Positions 53,985 to 64,000 of a stretch of 64,000 nucleotides of DNA are shown piece by piece. The notes beneath the pieces were generated by a model. The model did no database searches. It was not told the DNA's origin and worked only from the letters and a program-made list of their open reading frames with translations. Numbering within the stretch: the first letter of the stretch is position 1; every line of letters starts with the position of its first letter. This stretch comes from Lucinisca nassula (Eukaryota > Mollusca > Bivalvia > Lucinida > Lucinidae), in NCBI GenBank assembly GCA_963580285.1, contig OY757025.1, positions 120,191,223 through 120,255,222 of the forward strand. The letters are read 5' to 3'. The translations under genes were made by a program, and so were the position numbers.

Positions 53985-56538
53985 TGTTACGAGATGGAAT
54001 AGGAAACCTCTCTGCTGCTTATGCAAATCTAAATTATTTTAGTAGGTATATGGTAGGGCGGTGCGAGTGAAATATTTTAGGTGAAATATGGTAGGCAAAA
54101 TGTGCTGCTCCATGCACAAGTCATGCACATATCATACGATGTATGCATGAGTGGTTTGTGGAGATCTGTTTTAACAATACAGGGGGCCGCTATAAGGCTG
54201 AGTTCTATAAAATTTGCTTAAAAATCGCCAACCGCCAAATTGTGCCATATATAATTTTCATTCCCGTCACGTGTTGTGTGGGTGTTCGTTTTGACAGGAG
54301 TCATGGTATTGATTTATAGGGTCGTTTCATCATTTGTTCCTATGGGAAATATACAATTAGAACGCAAATCCATTATCTACTCGATTTTTGCTATCTAGCT
54401 TCAATTGTGGACGGTATCTCCACCTCGCCACGATTTTAGCAAGCTAATATGAGTATGCATGATTTTCCGGTAGTATTCATAGATATAAAAACCCTGAGAA
54501 AAACGAACACTTTAGCAGCAGGTCAAGTTGTAACGAATATCCACAACATTGTGTCGGGAAAGTGAAAGTATATTGAAAGGTATGTTAAATCTATGTTTAG
54601 TATTATTTTTGTATGAACATGCTTGTAGGTTTTGGAGGGGTTTACTTCTAGTATACCCCAACTTTCTGAAGCCTATTCTGAATTCACTGTTGAAGCCTGT
54701 AGTGATTAGGCTACTAGCTTTGCCAGCTAGAGGTCGCAGGATCGATCCCAGGTTTCTCCAGTAGTAGAATGAGTCTTTCTTAGTGAGGTCCTGTCTCATT
54801 CTGACCATAGATGTTGGTGAGACGTAAAGTTTGGACACCCGCTCATTCTAGATTCATTTAGGTTTTTAGACCCCTTTTGTAGAATGTAATTAATAAACGC
54901 CGGGTCACTTGTTTGATCCATGACTTTTGACTAGCTGTGGTTAGAAAACCGTGGTCCCGTCTCTATATGATATTAGGTGTAGAGGGGACGTAAAATTAAG
55001 ACGGGTTTAACCATATCTTTATCATCAGGGCAAACTCTCACAAGAGCCTGTCGGGTTATCCGTGATGATTAACCGTAATGAATTTTATTTTACAAGCGTG
55101 TTCATGTTGAGTAGAGATAGTTTTGTTCAAGAAGAATTATAAGTTCATTTTGTAATGATGCCGTTTTTGTCTGATGACTCAGTTTGTGCATGTATGTACA
55201 TATAAAGAACGTGATGATGATAAGTGGGAGTATTTGGTCGCCACACGTCATTACGGCCTGAGCGGCGGGGATGACGTCAGCTGCGTCATCGGCGTCGCGA
55301 GGACGGTTGTGACGGGGTGCCTACCAAATACAGAGAGAATTAACGGCAAACAGTGTTTGCCCTTATGAGACACTAACAAATGTTGTGGATTATAGATGAA
55401 AATCTTCTGTTTGTAGTTTCTATCTGTTGTTAATGTAATGAATTTGTGAATAGCTATATTTGTGAGCCGTGTCGCGGAGAAGGATATGAAATAGAGATTG
55501 TTATGTTTCCTGTAATTGGCGGCTGACCGGTTAGCGCAAAGGCGTGCTCTGTTCAATTGCCTCTTACTTGTGATAATGTAGTGAGCACAAATTTGATGAG
55601 TATTATGCTCAGTAGTGGTGAGCATTAATTGATTTCTGTAGTGCTCAGTAAGGATACATGAACTTTGAGTATTATTGTGTCAAGCGCTGGGTGCTGATAA
55701 TTTGATGCACAGTCAAGTTGAGTTCTGCTGTACGGTTATTCGTCGCATGCACTAATCAGCCTGTATGTCTGGTCGGCGCATTCGCAATAACGGTATATGC
55801 ATGAACATATTCTTACTTCTCCGGGAGGGGGATCATGATATAGCATGTATGTTTTGTGAACTGTATCTTAGTCCAATTATCGTAATTTGCAGGCACAACA
55901 ATGTGTGGTGACCTGCTGCTCCCTGCATTATAGCAGCAGGTACTGGTACGACGCTGCGGGTTAGGGTCCAGCAAGGGCGGACGAACCACCATAAGCAGCG
56001 CATACCAACATGAACGAATGTGAACCATTCAAATGGAATAGGTCCAATAAATAACCTGCAGGCGATTCAGACGAATCGAGCTCGTGTACGATTGCTAGAT
56101 AGAACCTATCAACCTGTGGTCGGCAACAATGTCGACAGACTAGTTTACACTAGTTCGCGTGAGGGAGATTCACGCGAGAGGGGGATTCACCCTAAGTTAT
56201 AAACTGGCCAGTCGCGTCTTGTGTTGTTTCTTTTTTTTTTTTTTTTTTTTTTTTTGTTGTTTTTGTTGTTTGCTTCTGTAGGTATTCTCGTCACCCGTTC
56301 CGAGCACAGAACATTGTTTTGCCTTCGGGGCGGACGTCGTGAGTTGGCTACAGAAGCAACAAATTGTGATGTTTTGTGTTAGTAAGTGTTGTATACAGAT
56401 ACTGTAAATAATTCATGCCATTCATCTAATATCTTTCTTGTGCCTTACCCCACAGCTGCCCGTACACCTGTCAGAGATCACGCTCGGTTGTCTTGTCAGC
56501 ATGGGGGTTTGCGGGACGCCGTAAACCCACATGTAACA
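53985..56538 (+). repeat. 3' LTR (2554 bp)
   Basis: Starts TGTTACGAGATGG, ends CACATGTAACA, followed by the target duplication TTCAG. It has the same tRNA-like module, CRE-like site (55269-55276) and T-rich tract as the 5' LTR, without the SINE. Confidence 0.9.
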
Positions 56539-56543
56539 TTCAG

Positions 56544-57535
56544 GGTCAACCGCAATCAGATGGTCAATGATAGTCACGCGGACAATAGCAAGCAACAGAT
56601 TCTTTGCTTTATAAGGTACACTGTGGGCACCCGTTTAATCGCTTCATTATAAGAAAAGTATTTAGTCAATTTTTGTCTGAAAAAAAAATATGGCAGCATT
56701 TCCGTCAAATTATTTACATGTACTTGTCATTTGTTAATGTGTTAATTATTTCCCTTTCTGTATATCGAGTCATCTTTCTGAATTTCGAGTATTTCACTGG
56801 TAATGCTTAACCTCGTATGCAACACAATCTGTGCTGAATATTTCATGTCGCAGCTGCAAACAGTGTATATCCATCGATGGCTTCTGATCAGCACTACAAT
56901 GTCATAGTTTCTCCTCTCTCTTTTCTCCTCGCTCAGTCCCACCATTGCATCCCAGCTCCTGAATAACAGTGATCTGTAAAAGAGTCCCCTCAGCGATATG
57001 TTTAAACAACAACAAAAAATCTTTTTACCGGTTAATGCAGGTCCGCACACAGTTGGGAGGGTGTAAACCCAGCCCCTCCGCGCTTTTGGAAATTATCTCA
57101 GATTCATGCAGTTTTCTATCCTCTGCAAAATACCTGAAATTCGCACCGTCAACCCGCCCCTTTTCAGAGTCTGTGAACAGGCCTGAATTATGTTCAAAAC
57201 TGTTGCTACATACATAAGGCGAACAGTGCCCACCCTGATAAGAAGCAATCTACTGTCTATCCGATCTGGGTCTACGCTGTATGTCTAATAACGGTACCAC
57301 ATATAAAGTCTGAGCTACTCATTTTTGCTCTTAAACATTTCCGGGTTCTCAACAGAAGTGCAAAAAGTCTATGTTTACTCGACTTGGCATACTTTATGAA
57401 TGGACTGTTCCGTAAGACGTCACGTGACAGCGTGTTACCTGAGAAACCTGGCATTGCACGACCCGCAGAAAAAGCGACCTACTGAAGTCGGTTGATTTCT
57501 AAGAGTGCCCTAAAATCACCGTGTCATTCGGTCAT
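56544..57535. other. Unannotated flank
   Basis: No gene recognised. 'cagtgtatatccatcgatgg' at about 56861 weakly resembles the TTAA MITE palindrome. Confidence 0.35.
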
Positions 57536-58340
57536 TCTGTCAGTCTGTCTGTCCGTCCGTAACCCGTTTGTGAAAATTGGTGATAGTGACTTAACCGCTT
57601 GGAATATTTAAACAATTTTTGGCATACGAGATCTAACCAAATGAACTTGCGAAATATTACATTCCATTTAGTGTAGCCTCGCCGAGGCGAAAAATGTGAA
57701 AATTTTCGAACTGCTTCTCCTCGGAAACCGTTGGGCCGATTGAAGTCAAATTTCATATGGAGCCTCTATGGGATGGGGGAAACCAAAATTTGCTCATTGG
57801 GTCCAGGTCACATGACCAAAATGGCCGCCAAGTCATATATGGTCTGTCTGTCTGTCCGTCCGTAACCCGTTTGTGAAAATTGGTGATAGTGACTTAACCG
57901 CTTCGAATATTTAAACATTTTTGGCATACTGATAGATATCAATGAGAGTCAGGTCACATGACCAAAATGACCACAAAGCCATATATGGTAAAAAAAACCT
58001 TCAAAAACATTTTGATTTCCACGAAACTTGATAAATAGCATCTGGGACGTAGGCCCATCATAAATTGCTAAAATGGTGACCCTGGGTTGACCTTGACCTT
58101 CTTTGTGCCTAGGTCAAACTTTGACAAATATGCTTTTGTATTGGAAAAGTGAGAATGCATTTTATCCTGCAAACGATTCAGAATACAGTACTTAAGTATA
58201 AGATATATTTTTGCTCCTTACGATAAGGCGCATTTATTGGGGGAATCGTTTTAGGTCCAGGTCACATGACCAAAATGGCCGCCATACCCATGTATAGTAA
58301 CACTCATAAAGCTAAAAGCATCCGGCGGGTCGTGCACTTC
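57536..58340. repeat. Diverged tandem repeat region
   Basis: 'ctgtctgtccgtccgtaacccgtttgtgaaaattgg' occurs at about 57547 and 57849. 'ggtcacatgaccaaaatg' occurs at about 57806, 57952 and 58262. There is no coding capacity. It has the same style of 'gtccgtccgt' lead tract as the other tandem-core elements. Confidence 0.5.
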
Positions 58341-58614
58341 AGCTGAAGCACTGGTTCTTACACTATTTCGTTTAACCCTCAAATGCCACAGTGTAGTCCC
58401 TGTGCAACCTACTGAGCAGACGCCACATTCCGCGGCGTCTGCTCTGGATATTCGGTATTCACACGATTCCTGTCAAGACCCTATAGATAGCTCTGACCCA
58501 TATGTTGCATCGATAAAAATAGCGCAACGTTTCAAGTTCTATTAATATTGGTTTTCCCAAATCAGTGATGGTCACGTGAACAAATGCATAAATTCCGTTT
58601 TGCCATTTAGTAAA

Positions 58615-58644
58615 TTTGGGTCGATCGTACACGATCGACCCAAA
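58615..58644. repeat. Perfect 14-bp inverted repeat, 2-bp spacer
   Basis: 'tttgggtcgatcgt' / 'acgatcgacccaaa' separated by 'ac'. A second hairpin, 'gagcagacgcc' / 'ggcgtctgctc', lies at 58422-58453. Confidence 0.8.
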
Positions 58645-58859
58645 GCAAGATACTTTACGCCTGTAGGGTACTGGTAAACAGTTGAGACCCGGATCAAACA
58701 TGTAAAGTGTTTCAAATGCAGCTTTTGTAATTCACCGACTTTGAGGCTTCTCAAGCATTTGATTATTATTATTATTGATTATTTTTCCTATTTCTGTTCC
58801 ATACAAAAAACTGATGTATGAGTAGAAACGAGGAAAAATGTTTACTTGTGTATTTGTTT

Positions 58860-59146
58860 GTTTGTTTGAATTGAGGTTTAACATCGCGGTCAACACTAAT
58901 TAGGTCTATTCCAATTTTGTGGGACTTTTAGCCGACATTGTTCAAGCCCTGTCGCCCAATGAAACCAAAAGGGTTTATATGCATGGACGGTCCGACTCGC
59001 ACCACTTTGCCTGGGCAGGCTTAAACCATCTACATGTAAATGTAAACGCTTTACCAGTACCCATATGCAGTCGGTTTCAGCTCTGCATGGAAGCACAGTG
59101 CAGCCCAATCTATTTCTCCAAGCCCTGATGGCCGGGCGCCTGTTTA
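58860..59146 (-). mobile_element. SINE family 3, near full length
   Basis: Minus strand: 'ggcgcccggccatcagggc', 'tgcttccatgcagagctga', 'aagcctgcccaggcaaagtg', and end 'gtgttgaccgcgatgttaaacctc' with a (CAAA) tail at 58856. Confidence 0.72.
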
Positions 59147-59854
59147 CCTGTGCAAAACCATCTTTTCTCTATATAAAGTGGGTTTTGAAGGGGTGATCCT
59201 AACGCGGACCGGTTAAGCTGATGTCAATATCCAAAATATCAAATATTATTTTATCTAGAAAATGTATGTAGAATCAACTAACAAGACCAATTTCACACCT
59301 AGTAACTCGTAATGTTGGTAGGTGAGTATGCACTCAAAATCTATGTGCGATTCGTCAGAACCGCCTCGTCGAGTACATGTTTAGAGCAGAAATATGAAAA
59401 AAAAAACATCGGAGATTTAATCTGTTTTGGCAAAATTCTCTGTCTATGTGCGTAATTATTTTGGGACACTGCCTATCCTGCTTCAAAATTACCACAAAAA
59501 CGTCTTGCATCTCGATACATGCAAATTGAGTATCCAAAACTAATTACTTGGAAGATTGTATTGTCATATACGGGTTAACCATCAGTTTCTTGCACACCAG
59601 AGAGGGAAATCCGTGATTTTACCCTGGGATAGAAATTTATGTTCTGACCCTGGTGTTCCGACCCAAAATCGAATATAATCGCGTATTTGATAAATGCACT
59701 GGTTGATTACGACCTCGTATTCGCCGTCGTTAAGTTTGACGTCACGGCACGTTACGTGACGTCCATAAACATTCCTGCAGTGTCAACACAATATGGCGGA
59801 CGTCGGTAACCGAAGTGACTGCAGCATTAAAAATCCGCGCTTAGAAATGGAAGG
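59147..59854. other. Spacer with a partial foldback MITE
   Basis: 59330-59400 shows 'atctatgtgcgattcgtcagaaccgcctcgtcgag' and 'gagcagaaatatgaaaaa', a one-armed remnant of MITE family P. Nothing else was recognised. Confidence 0.4.
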
Positions 59855-60072
59855 TATGCTTCTAGCATTCCGTCATGACAAATTTTAACTGCGCATGCCC
59901 AGCCATTCAGAGGGGCCAGGGGTATGGCTTTCTGTCTGAAGGTTCCTTTTGATTCACTGCTTGTATGAGCGAGCAGCGAAGGTTCTGGCGAGACTGCGCG
60001 GATGCGCAGGCTCGACTGAACCTTCGCTGCTCGCATAGGCGATAAGTACCAAAATCGCTTGACGGGGCCCAT
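59855..60072. mobile_element. MITE family T, copy 3 (left end truncated)
   Basis: 'attccgtcatgacaaatttt', the hairpin 'gcgagcagcgaaggttc' with its complement, and right end 'tcgcttgacggggccc'. The left terminal repeat is missing. Confidence 0.7.
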
Positions 60073-60469
60073 ATATAGTAAATGAATGGTTAGTGTCTTT
60101 AATAATAAAATATAATGGGTGAGCATAAAACAATTGTGGCGAGATTTAGCGAGTCCTTTTAAAATTATCTTGGCACAACCAATTATATTTTATTATTAAA
60201 GATACTTATCATGTATTTAGTTAAAACAGCAATCCAAAACAATATCAAACCAGGAAAGCCAGAAAAGGTAAGAATCTAAAAGAAATATCTGGAAATTTAT
60301 TTAAATTTAAACATAGAAAATATAATATTTGTTGTTTGGCTGTTTTCCTTGGTATAAAGGGTTGTATTTTTTGTTTACTCTTGTAAAGTAAGTTCCTGAA
60401 AAGTAGATCCGGTCACCAGCTAGGTCAGTAGAAGGTATTATAGATCACTTTTGTCCCCGCCTGTATGAT
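60073..60469. other. Unannotated AT-rich spacer
   Basis: No gene or recognised repeat seen. Confidence 0.4.
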
Positions 60470-60722
60470 GCTTCCACGCAGAGCTGAAACCGACCCGCAC
60501 ACGAGTACTGGTAAACCGCTCAGAGGATCTAAGCCTGTCCAGGCAAAGCCGTGCGCGTCGGACCGCCCATGCTTATAAATCCTATTGGTTTTATTGGGCA
60601 GCAGGGCCTGAGATGTCATTTCATCACAATGTCGGGTAAAAGTCCCACAAAATTGGAAGCAACGTCTCCAAAATGACCTTTACAGTGTTGACGGGGGCGT
60701 TAAACCTTGAATCAGACAAACA
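60470..60722 (+). mobile_element. SINE family 3
   Basis: 'gatgcttccacgcagagctg', 'gagtactggtaaaccgctc', 'gcagggcctgagatgtcatt', and end 'gtgttgacgggggcgttaaacctt' with a short A/C tail. Confidence 0.72.
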
Positions 60723-61009
60723 ACCTCTCAGTGATACCGTGCATTTATTCGACCCCCAAAATTAGATTACTAGAATGGCTAACTGCCGTATTAATTCTGC
60801 GATATACTGTCGGAAACCCGACGTGACTATGTAACGTCGCTTTTCATTGGACAGCATTGTGTTTTCTATACTTCACATGATCCAAATAACACAATTTTAC
60901 CAAAACAACCGTATACATTAGAACTTCGATGGCTCGAACACCGATGGTTCGTTTACCATGGATGAGTCGAACCCATTCTTGAGCCCGTAGCGAAAACCTC
61001 TACATAAGA

Positions 61010-61140
61010 AATAGTGGGGGATAATTAAGGAGATTGTAGTCTTTTATCTAGCAAATGCATGCTGTGTGTACTCATTAGAATCGCCTCGATGAGGCGATTC
61101 AAACGAGTACACACAGCATACATATTCATTATAGAACACC
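61010..61140. mobile_element. Foldback MITE family P, copy 4 core
   Basis: 'catgctgtgtgtactcattagaatcgcctc', loop 'gat', 'gaggcgattcaaacgagtacacacagcat'. The arms match each other but differ from other copies at paired positions (gaatcgcc/ggcgattc instead of gaaccgcc/ggcggttc). Confidence 0.65.
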
Positions 61141-61494
61141 GAAAAGATGCCTAAAAGTATCTCGTTATGCCTTATGACAGTTACCTCAGTGGCTCGAACT
61201 ACCCCTGTCTCGAACAGATTTTCGAGGTCCCAAAGGTGTTCGAGCCATTGAAGTTCAACTGTAATTGCATTAATGGGGAAAACTGGATTGAAAATTGTCA
61301 TGTGGGGAGGTTTTACGGTCGCAAATTACGTTTTACTGATCCGCTGGCGTACCGCAGTAAAACGAAATTTCCGACCATAAAACCGCCGAAAAATCCCCAA
61401 ATGACACTTTTGAATAGAGGTCATGGTCACAAGGTGTACGAGCTATTTAACTCTCATTGAATTTGAAATACAACACTTAGAGGTGCCCCGACCA

Positions 61495-61782
61495 TATGTG
61501 CTTGGAAACATCACGAGAACACACCTATATAATTTATACCCCCTCATACCCTACTTTTATAAAGTAGAAGTTCAAGGGGGTATACAATATTTTTCTTATT
61601 TCTGCTCAAAAACATAGATTGTGGGTACTCGATAGAACCGCCTCAACGAGGCGGTTCTATCGAGTCCACGCAATCTATGTTCTGAGCAGAAATAAGAAAA
61701 ATATCGCAATTTTTCATCTTAAAATTTTTGGCCAAAAAAATTGGCAATGGATTTGTATAGGCGGGTTTTCGTAATGGAAAAA
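61495..61782. mobile_element. Foldback MITE family P, copy 5 (best hairpin)
   Basis: Arms 61587-61644 and 61648-61704 are complementary over about 58 bases with few mismatches. Outer inverted ends are 'acgagaacacacctatata' and the complement of 'tgtataggcgggttttcgt'. There is no coding capacity. Confidence 0.8.
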
Positions 61783-61983
61783 TAGTTCGTGCTGCATTGG
61801 CTGAAACCGATCGAACATGCGTACTGGTAAACCGTTTAGATAAGATTAAACATTTTTATTGTATTCTTTTAAACAATGGGATTGGACAAGAGTTATACAA
61901 AATTAGAAAGTCATTCCCTAAACATTTACAACTTAGTTTTAAATGGTACAGTGGTATAGTTCGAACAAATTGACCTGAGACTG

Positions 61984-62241
61984 GTGAACTCTATTAACAT
62001 AATTTCACACCCGACTGAATGCATGTATTTATCTTCGCCGTCTCCCGTGAACGGCAATATTGTTATTCAATACATAGAGGTCGGTAAATGGGTCGCAATT
62101 CACGTGATGCCGAAAATTCACGAGAAGTTTACGAAAGCCGACGTATTAGGCGATAACATTGACAAATTTATTCCATGCATAAAGGTTAGTTTCAGGTCAA
62201 ATTGTTCGAACTATAGATATGAAACAGTTTTAAGTAACTGA
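61984..62241 (+). CDS. Open frame that may include a host exon
   Basis: The 85-residue frame contains NGNIVIQYIEVGKWVAIHVM and FTKADVLGDNIDKFIPCIK. A good donor-like 'aag|gttagt' follows the last Lys (about 62186). The composition differs from the surrounding repeats, and a pyrimidine-rich 'tatttatcttcgccgtctcccg' stretch lies near its start. I recognise no family; a relic of an unrecognised mobile element is equally possible. Confidence 0.22.
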   Translation: MNSINIISHPTECMYLSSPSPVNGNIVIQYIEVGKWVAIHVMPKIHEKFTKADVLGDNIDKFIPCIKVSFRSNCSNYRYETVLSN

Positions 62242-62403
62242 ACACATGTTTTGTGTTATATATGTCACGAACGATTTCTCCCCGTTTGGGGTTTCTATAT
62301 TCCAGAGACATCCCTCCTCGTCGCGGAACGAATATGTTTGATTTGCCGAGCATGGGAGTATTTGAAACATAACCCTATTTACAAGGAATAAAAAATCATT
62401 CGA

Positions 62404-63918
<1,515 letters not shown>

Positions 63919-63923
63919 TTAGA

Positions 63924-64000
63924 AGGTCTAAACCTACCCTGGCAAAGTGATGCGAGGCTCATCGTCCCTGCATCGAATCCATAGCAGTTTGCTACGGTCA
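63924..64000 (+). mobile_element. SINE family 3 fragment at the window end
   Basis: 'ggtctaaacctaccctggcaaagtgatgcgag' matches 'gatctaagcctgcccaggcaaagcggtgcgag' of the family body. It continues beyond the window. Confidence 0.45.

Larger units (their letters stand above)
46868..56538 (+). mobile_element. Gmr1-like Ty3/gypsy LTR retrotransposon lacking reverse transcriptase
   Basis: A complete insertion: two long LTRs and a 5-bp target duplication TTCAG (46863-46867 and 56539-56543). The LTR ends form an inverted repeat, TGTTAC...GTAACA (the 5' copy starts TATTAC). The internal region 49622-53984 encodes gag, an aspartic protease and an integrase in that order, with no reverse transcriptase or RNase H between or after. 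Protease directly followed by integrase matches Gmr1-type elements, where the reverse transcriptase lies after the integrase; here that part is deleted. A purine-rich tract 'aaaaagggaaacc' at 53971-53983 is a candidate polypurine tract. Confidence 0.88.

Overview
This is an animal nuclear genome window, most likely from a bivalve mollusc (clam-like). It is AT-rich, has no bacterial gene organisation, and is built almost entirely from layered transposable elements. Pointers to a bivalve are several tRNA-headed SINE families whose 3' ends carry a conserved 'gacgttaaacc' block followed by (CA)n or (CAAA)n, a Gmr1-like Ty3/gypsy element, and many copies of a Penelope-like element (PLE). That PLE has UGA at conserved cysteine codons, as I recall being published for Naiad-clade PLEs of clams. 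The species call is inference.

Layout. 0-5 kb: SINEs, a foldback MITE, and a TIR element carrying five ~310-bp tandem units. 5-7.4 kb: the putative last exon of a small host gene on the minus strand, a TTAA-flanked MITE and simple repeats. 7.5-25.4 kb: a dense PLE domain with about 15 fragments in both orientations, head-to-tail, head-to-head and chimeric, plus two LINE relics. 25.7-26.5 kb: a second TTAA MITE and the putative first exon and TATA promoter of the small gene. 26.9-28.2 kb: tandem ~370-bp monomers, each with an intact-looking type I hammerhead ribozyme, interrupted by PLE tails. 28.9-36 kb: a degenerate Tx1/L1-like LINE (minus) broken by a PLE and a SINE, then an RNase-H-bearing LINE (plus) broken by PLE tails. 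36-40 kb: MITE, GC-rich repeats, a tandem array, one more hammerhead monomer and a short telomere-like tract. 40.06-43.82 kb: a DDE/SWIM-type DNA transposon as two head-to-head copies, one carrying an inserted tandem-repeat element. 44-46.8 kb: foldback repeats and a SINE. 46.87-56.54 kb: a complete LTR retrotransposon with 2.5-2.75 kb LTRs and a 5-bp target duplication, gene order gag-protease-integrase, no reverse transcriptase. 56.5-64 kb: tandem repeats, palindromic MITEs, SINEs and a CR1-like LINE.

How the parts relate. The PLE and LINE reverse transcriptases are the likely engines for the SINEs and possibly for the hammerhead monomers, but every coding copy here is truncated or broken. 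The only plausible host gene is a two-exon minus-strand model (exon 1 at 26.2 kb, exon 2 at 5.4 kb, 20.7-kb intron). It would encode a 75-residue secreted precursor with an acidic pro-region and a strongly basic C-terminus. Its intron contains the whole PLE domain and is bracketed by inverted copies of one MITE. All calls are from reading the sequence; no searches were run.
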